Shown piece by piece: positions 6,590 through 10,311 of a stretch of 10,311 nt of DNA; the stretch's first letter is position 1; each line of letters opens with the position of its first letter. A program made the position numbers and the translations under genes. The stretch is from positions 1 through 10,311 of the forward strand of contig JAIXTU010000120.1 in NCBI GenBank assembly GCA_027483785.1. The letters run 5' to 3'. This stretch comes from Flavobacterium sp. (GTDB lineage: Bacteria > Bacteroidota > Bacteroidia > Flavobacteriales > Flavobacteriaceae). Below the pieces are notes generated by a model that was not told the DNA's origin, searched no databases, and was given only the letters and a program-made list of their open reading frames with translations.

Positions 6590-7433
6590 TGTACTTGTTA
6601 GCAGTGGAATTATTGCCACATCGATTTTTGCGGTACAGTATCGCGCCAATGAAATCAAACATCCGTATGCGCCAAATGCAGCTGAATTCGCCGGAGAACC
6701 TAGTCCGTTACATGTCGAGGATGTGCGCGAACGCTTTGAACGTGAATTGATTGTAAATGCAAATTTAGATGCATCGACCTTGTTGATCATTAAACGTTCG
6801 GCACGATTTTTTTTTTTTTTTTAACCAATACTTGCGAAAAATGGGGTTCCAGACGATTTTAAATATCTAGCCGTTGCCGAAAGCGCTTTGATGAACGCAA
6901 CGTCATCTGCTGGAGCAAAAGGATTTTGGCAATTCATGCCCACCACAGCAAAAGAACGCGGCATGGAAGTAACCGAATTTGTTGACGAGCGTTACCATGT
7001 GGAGAAATCGACCGAAGCAGCTTGTAAGTACTTACTCGATGCCAAGCGGAAATTTGGATCGTGGACCTTAGCCGCTGCTTCTTACAACGGCGGTATGGCA
7101 GGCGTGCAAAAGCAAATGGATATCCAAAACGAAACAAATTACTACGATTTATTACTCACCGAAGAAACGCACCGTTATGTATTTCGAATTTTAGCTCTAA
7201 AAGAAGTAATGAAAAATCCGTCGACTTACGGATTTACTTTTAGTGCCGAGGAATTATATAGACCCATACCAACCAAAAAAGTAGTTGTAGACACAACAAT
7301 TACGGATTTAGTTCGATTTGCTAAGATGCAAGGAATCAATTACAAAACGTTGAAATATCACAACCCGTGGTTACGCGATAAGAAACTTCCGAATTTAAAT
7401 CGTAAAGCCTACGAAATTCTGATTCCGCAGTAG
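6558..7433 (+). pseudogene. Lytic transglycosylase (MltD/Slt type), interrupted by in-frame stop
   Basis: Read through, the frame encodes about 291 residues of a flavobacterial-type murein lytic transglycosylase, which cleaves peptidoglycan between MurNAc and GlcNAc. Residues 1-25 are a signal or membrane anchor (NWKTLALSVLVSSGIIATSIFA). ERELIVNANLDASTLLIIKR leads into the SLT domain. The catalytic Glu108 lies in FKYLAVAES, followed by GAKGFWQFMPTTAKERG and AAASYNGGMAG. The C-terminus (KVVVDTTITDLVRFAKMQG...YEILIP) resembles a LysM-like tail. Codons 84-88 are all TTT within a run of 16 T (6807-6822), and codon 89 is TAA (6822-6824). The frame is the same on both sides. No start codon precedes Glu108 downstream of the stop, so the second fragment alone would lack the catalytic residue. 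It overlaps the hydrolase gene by 32 bases and ends one base before the convergent thioredoxin-like gene. It is either a real pseudogene or a sequence error; I favour an error. Confidence 0.85.
6807..6822 (+). repeat. Homopolymer run of 16 T inside a coding region
   Basis: Sixteen consecutive T lie within the transglycosylase gene; the last T forms the TAA stop together with the next two bases. No other homopolymer of this length was seen in the window. Confidence 0.97.
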
Positions 7434-7434
7434 T

Positions 7435-8130
7435 TTATTGGTGTACAATGTGCTCTTTTTTAAGATTGCTTTTTACTAAGATATCAGCAATTTGAGCATT
7501 ATAGAATTCGAAATTCAAACGAATAGCCTCTTTTATAGGCGTTTTCTTTGGAATTTTTAAAGGAGCGCCCTTGCGAATACTAAGCACTTCTCGATTGTCG
7601 TCGAGGAAGTACGAAGACAAATATCCGATGGCATTTTTCATCGTAGCTACAACCTCGGTATCCTTCGAGTACGATTCGTTGGCATAACACACTTCGATAT
7701 AGCCGTTAAATTGTGCAGCTACAGCTTTGGCTGCTTGTTTTCTATCCCAAAAAACCACAATGATTTGCAAATCTTTGGCATGCTGACGCGCAAGTTTGTT
7801 CAAAGCGGGTATTTCGCCTTTGTTTATAATACACCAAGAGGCGTACGTTTGAATCAGTATTGGCTTTTTGATGGAAGATAGTTTCAGTTTTCCACCGTAA
7901 AGACGTTTGAGCTGAAAGTCGGTGAAGCGCGTTCCGACGAGATGATTGTTAACTAAAGTATCAAAAAGATATTCGGCCTCGGCAGTCTTTCCAACCAAAT
8001 AAGCCCGATCACTAATGGCGCTGTAACGTTTAATGTTCTTTCGAATCGCATCGCTGTAAGCTTTTTGGTCTGTCTGTGAAAACGACAAATTACCGAGCAA
8101 AAACAGTACTAATGGTAGAAATTTTTTCAT
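7435..8130 (-). CDS. Secreted thioredoxin-fold (TlpA-like) protein lacking CxxC
   Basis: This 231-residue protein has a signal peptide (MKKFLPLVLFLLGNLSFSQ). The N-terminal part is helical (AYSDAIRKNIKRYSAISDRAYLVGKTAEAEYLFDT). A TlpA/redoxin-like domain follows from about residue 62. GTRFTDFQLKRLYGGKLKLSSIKKPILIQTYASWC corresponds to the 'GxxxPdfxLkdlxGkxvxLsdlkGkpvlvnfWAsWC' opening, and GEIPALNKL follows as in TlpA proteins. However, the active site reads WC-IINK: Cys100 is kept but the resolving Cys is Asn103. The usual cis-Pro loop (GxPttFLID) reads YLSSYFLDD without Pro. Normal disulfide exchange is therefore unlikely; a binding or single-Cys role is inference. The stop lies one base from the convergent transglycosylase stop. 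The start is the ATG at 8130, directly followed by the signal peptide. Confidence 0.82.
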   Translation of the reverse strand: MKKFLPLVLFLLGNLSFSQTDQKAYSDAIRKNIKRYSAISDRAYLVGKTAEAEYLFDTLVNNHLVGTRFTDFQLKRLYGGKLKLSSIKKPILIQTYASWCIINKGEIPALNKLARQHAKDLQIIVVFWDRKQAAKAVAAQFNGYIEVCYANESYSKDTEVVATMKNAIGYLSSYFLDDNREVLSIRKGAPLKIPKKTPIKEAIRLNFEFYNAQIADILVKSNLKKEHIVHQ

Positions 8131-8278
8131 CTCAATCTGAATTGATATTCAGCGCAATAGAGATAAAAGTATAAAAAAAATCGACAAACTAACGTAAAAG
8201 TGTTAAATTTTTCGATTTTTTAATGAATTAGAGAAAGATTTAACGGATAAAACCCGAAAAATTAACGTGAAAATTACA

Positions 8279-8794
8279 TTAAATCTTTTTCATCTGTTCT
8301 TTCATCAACTTAATTTGATCCTTCAGCAAACCTTGTTTATCTAATTTTTTTGCTTCATTGAGCAAATTAGTAGCTTCAAGTTTTCTACGACGCGTCATAG
8401 CTACGCCGGCAAGATTTAGTTTTGCGATGGCTAGGTCGGTATCCATAGACAATCCGAGTTCCACAGCTTTCTTAAAGTGCTTTTCTGCTTGCGTGATGTT
8501 GGTCTGCGAAAGCATAAGTCCATGCAAATACTCGAAGTAACCTTGTTGCTTGCGCACCAGTGCTGTTTGCGGATTTTTGATGTATGCCAACCACTTTTTC
8601 GCGCCTTCAAAGTCTTGTTTACGCAGTTTAAAGAACGCCAAGATGATGAATTCGTTCTTAAAGTAGAGTAAAATGAAAATGAGCGACAGTAAGATTAAGA
8701 AAATACCGTTTCCGATTTCAGATTCAGTAAACTGCCAGATAGCCAAAACATTAAGCGCGGCAAAGAGAAATAACTTGATATTTTTGTGATACAT
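8279..8794 (-). CDS. Membrane-anchored TPR protein
   Basis: This 171-residue protein has two hydrophobic segments (about 6-22 and 29-46), then a cytoplasmic or periplasmic helical region. Helical pairs such as FFKLRKQDFEGAKKWLAYIK (55-73), YFEYLHGLMLSQTNITQAEKHFKKAVELG (86-114) and LAIAKLNLAGVAMTRRRKLEATNLLNEAKKLD (121-152) match the tetratricopeptide pattern, with the typical small and aromatic positions. TPR domains bind other proteins; the partner is unknown. It is transcribed away from rpmH and has its own short promoter element. No enzyme motif is visible. The gap to the next minus-strand gene (8131-8278, AT-rich) suggests separate transcripts. Confidence 0.82.
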   Translation of the reverse strand: MYHKNIKLFLFAALNVLAIWQFTESEIGNGIFLILLSLIFILLYFKNEFIILAFFKLRKQDFEGAKKWLAYIKNPQTALVRKQQGYFEYLHGLMLSQTNITQAEKHFKKAVELGLSMDTDLAIAKLNLAGVAMTRRRKLEATNLLNEAKKLDKQGLLKDQIKLMKEQMKKI

Positions 8795-8814
8795 GATGAT
8801 TCCGTTTTGGAGCG

Positions 8815-8822
8815 CAAAGATA
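8815..8822 (-). promoter_or_regulatory. -7 element of the TPR gene promoter
   Basis: On the minus strand this reads TATCTTTG, an exact match to the Bacteroidota -7 consensus TAnnTTTG, about 20 bases before the ATG at 8794. A clear -33 TTG at the usual spacing is not present. Confidence 0.5.
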
Positions 8823-8860
8823 CTAATTCCCGAAACTTAAATTATTTTTTTCGTAACGAC

Positions 8861-8890
8861 TTGCCTAACAAAAAAGTCTTCTTATATTTG
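8861..8890 (+). promoter_or_regulatory. rpmH promoter, Bacteroidota type
   Basis: TTG (8861-8863) and TATATTTG (8883-8890) are separated by 19 bases and match the -33/-7 promoter pattern known for the Bacteroidota primary sigma factor. Transcription would begin near 8897 and leave a leader of about 55 bases. GGTTT-TTCGG-AAACC (8896-8910) would form a small UUCGG-capped hairpin at the very 5' end of the transcript. Confidence 0.8.
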
Positions 8891-8951
8891 CACTCGGTTT
8901 TTCGGAAACCAAATCCATCAACAGCTAATTTAGATTTTAAAGATACAGGCA

Positions 8952-9113
8952 ATGAGCAAAAGAACATTTCAACCATCGAAAAGAAAAAGAAGAAATAAGC
9001 ACGGTTTTATGGACAGAATGGCTTCTGCGAATGGAAGAAAAGTTCTAGCGCGCAGACGTGCAAAAGGTCGTCACAAATTAACCGTTTCGTGCGAACCAAG
9101 ACATAAAAAATAA
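8952..9113 (+). CDS. rpmH: 50S ribosomal protein L34
   Basis: This 53-residue, very basic protein is L34 of the large ribosomal subunit. It begins MSKRTFQPSKRKRRNKHGF, followed by DRMASANGRKVLARRRAKGR and a C-terminal HKLTVSCEPRHKK. The TFQPSxxKRxxxHGFxxRM...GRxVLxxRRxKGR signature is unmistakable. The length equals the longer L34 form typical of flavobacteria. C47 is at a place where I recall Ser in relatives. The ATG has no strong Shine-Dalgarno sequence, which is common in this phylum. It has its own promoter and terminator. The gene is not next to dnaA or rnpA here; it precedes carB on the same strand. Confidence 0.98.
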   Translation: MSKRTFQPSKRKRRNKHGFMDRMASANGRKVLARRRAKGRHKLTVSCEPRHKK

Positions 9114-9134
9114 TGAGTTTATCTCTAATGAACT

Positions 9135-9169
9135 AAGGCGTTACTTTAATCGGTATCGCCTTTTTTTTT
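9135..9169 (+). terminator. rpmH intrinsic terminator
   Basis: AAGGCG (9135-9140) pairs with CGCCTT (9157-9162). After one T-T mismatch, TAC (9142-9144) pairs with GTA (9153-9155). An uninterrupted T tract follows to 9169. It lies 21 bases after the rpmH stop and separates that transcript from carB. Confidence 0.88.
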
Positions 9170-9235
9170 AGAATTAAAAAGCAAATATCTAAAGTCTAAA
9201 ATTTACCTTTACCACAACAACACAACTACAACTAT

Positions 9236-10311
9236 ATGCCAAAAGACAACTCCATTAAATCGGTCTTAATCATCGGCTCAGGACCAATAGTTATTGGGCA
9301 AGCATGCGAATTCGATTACGCCGGATCGCAATCAGCACGCTCAATCAGAGAAGAAGGAATTGAAGTTATTCTCATCAATTCCAATCCAGCTACAATCATG
9401 ACCGACCCATCCATGGCCGATCATGTGTACCTGAAGCCACTCACCACCAAATCGATCATCGAAATCTTAAAAGCGCACCCACAAATCGATGCCGTTCTCC
9501 CAACAATGGGCGGACAAACAGCGTTGAATTTGTGTTTAGAAGCCGACGAAAAAGGCATTTGGAACGATTTTAACGTACGAATGATTGGTGTCGACGTGAA
9601 CGCTATAAACATTACCGAAGACCGCGAACAGTTTAAACAATTGCTCGAACAAATTGGCGTAGGAGCTGCACCTGCAAAAACAGCAAACTCGTTTCTGAAA
9701 GGAAAAGAAATCGCCCAAGAATTCGGATTTCCCCTCGTTATACGTCCGTCGTTTACCCTCGGGGGTACCGGAGCGGCTTTCGTGCATCGCAAAGAAGACT
9801 TCGACGATTTACTTACACGCGGACTCGAAGCATCGCCGATACACGAAGTACTGATTGATAAAGCGTTATTAGGCTGGAAAGAATACGAACTCGAACTACT
9901 TCGCGATAAAAACGACAATGTAGTGATCATCTGTTCCATCGAAAACATGGATCCGATGGGAATACATACCGGCGATTCGATTACCGTTGCGCCCGCCATG
10001 ACATTGTCCGACAAAACTTTTCAACGCATGCGCGATATGGCCATCAAAATGATGCGCTCCATCGGAAACTTTGCTGGTGGTTGCAATGTTCAATTCGCCG
10101 TTTCGCCCGACGAAAAAGAAGATATTGTGGCTATTGAAATCAATCCACGCGTTTCCCGTTCGTCGGCACTTGCTTCCAAAGCAACCGGTTACCCAATCGC
10201 AAAAATAGCGTCGAAACTCGCACTCGGATACACACTCGACGAGCTTCAAAACCAAATTACTAAATCAACTTCTGCCCTATTCGAACCCACACTCGATTAC
10301 GTCATCGTAAA
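9236..10311 (+). CDS. carB: Carbamoyl-phosphate synthase large subunit (partial, 5' part)
   Basis: The first 358 codons are in the window and the frame runs off its end; complete proteins are usually 950-1075 residues. CarB makes carbamoyl phosphate from bicarbonate, ATP and ammonia delivered by CarA, for pyrimidine and arginine synthesis. The N-terminal half (carboxyphosphate synthetic domain) is clear. It shows IIGSGPIVIGQACEFDYAG (12-30), NSNPATIMTD (48-57), LPTMGGQTALN (88-98), the ATP-grasp loop IRPSFTLGGTG (169-179), ENMDPMGIHTGDS (236-248) and the family signature EINPRVSRSSALASKATGYP (301-320). ATG 9236 is the only reasonable start. The 66 bases between the rpmH terminator and the start contain only a weak promoter match, TACCTTTA (9204-9211). 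carA is not adjacent upstream. Confidence 0.97.
   Translation, partial: MPKDNSIKSVLIIGSGPIVIGQACEFDYAGSQSARSIREEGIEVILINSNPATIMTDPSMADHVYLKPLTTKSIIEILKAHPQIDAVLPTMGGQTALNLCLEADEKGIWNDFNVRMIGVDVNAINITEDREQFKQLLEQIGVGAAPAKTANSFLKGKEIAQEFGFPLVIRPSFTLGGTGAAFVHRKEDFDDLLTRGLEASPIHEVLIDKALLGWKEYELELLRDKNDNVVIICSIENMDPMGIHTGDSITVAPAMTLSDKTFQRMRDMAIKMMRSIGNFAGGCNVQFAVSPDEKEDIVAIEINPRVSRSSALASKATGYPIAKIASKLALGYTLDELQNQITKSTSALFEPTLDYVIV

Noticed and set aside
6807..6822. Phase-variable contingency locus at the T run
   Set aside because: Changing the run length by any number does not produce a complete frame, because both alternative frames stop soon after and the in-frame TAA persists with +/-3.
8786..8998. 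70-codon plus-strand frame overlapping the rpmH start
   Set aside because: It runs through the rpmH promoter and leader and out of frame into rpmH; its lysine-rich end is only the rpmH basic region read in another frame.
9421..10014. 197-codon open frame on the minus strand
   Set aside because: It lies wholly antisense to carB, whose frame is continuous and full of family signatures; the composition is Ser-rich as expected for a shadow frame.

Overview
The window reads as chromosomal DNA of a Bacteroidota species, most likely a member of the Flavobacteriaceae. Several things point there: AT-rich coding DNA, a Bacteroidota-type promoter (TTG-N19-TATATTTG) in front of rpmH, an L34 protein of flavobacterial type, many short outer-membrane beta-barrel and lipoprotein genes, and scattered single-gene transcription units. 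No phage, insertion sequence, CRISPR array or tRNA was seen.

Layout. Positions 21-1633 hold a two-gene operon on the plus strand. It has a small MGMT/ATL-like protein without the alkyl-acceptor cysteine, then a CLC transporter whose key residues match the fluoride/proton (CLC-F) branch; the two reading frames overlap by four bases. A META-domain lipoprotein (1673-2128, minus) converges on it. Next come a DUF2490-type outer-membrane protein (2217-2999), a multi-hairpin intergenic repeat (3017-3146), a GlcD-like FAD-linked oxidase (3181-4575) and a small beta-barrel protein (4693-5169) with a strong terminator.

A 667-base stretch without a convincing gene follows (5230-5896). It holds a 9-bp hairpin, an 18-bp perfect palindrome in very AT-rich DNA, and an abrupt GC-rich, purine-biased island of about 135 bases that looks like a second repeat or a structured RNA. 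After it, an alpha/beta hydrolase (5897-6589) overlaps a lytic transglycosylase gene (6558-7433). That gene is broken by a stop codon at the end of a run of 16 T, and the break looks more like a sequence error than a natural frameshift. Two minus-strand genes follow: a thioredoxin-fold protein without the usual CxxC (7435-8130) and a membrane-anchored TPR protein (8279-8794). The latter is divergent from rpmH (8952-9113). The window ends inside carB (9236 onward).

The genes do not form one pathway. They are housekeeping (rpmH, carB), cell-envelope (lipoprotein, two barrel proteins, transglycosylase, TPR protein), ion detoxification (CLC-F) and oxidative metabolism (GlcD-like). I did not find a clearly new multi-gene system. 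The items most worth checking are the broken transglycosylase, the two intergenic elements and the CLC-F operon.
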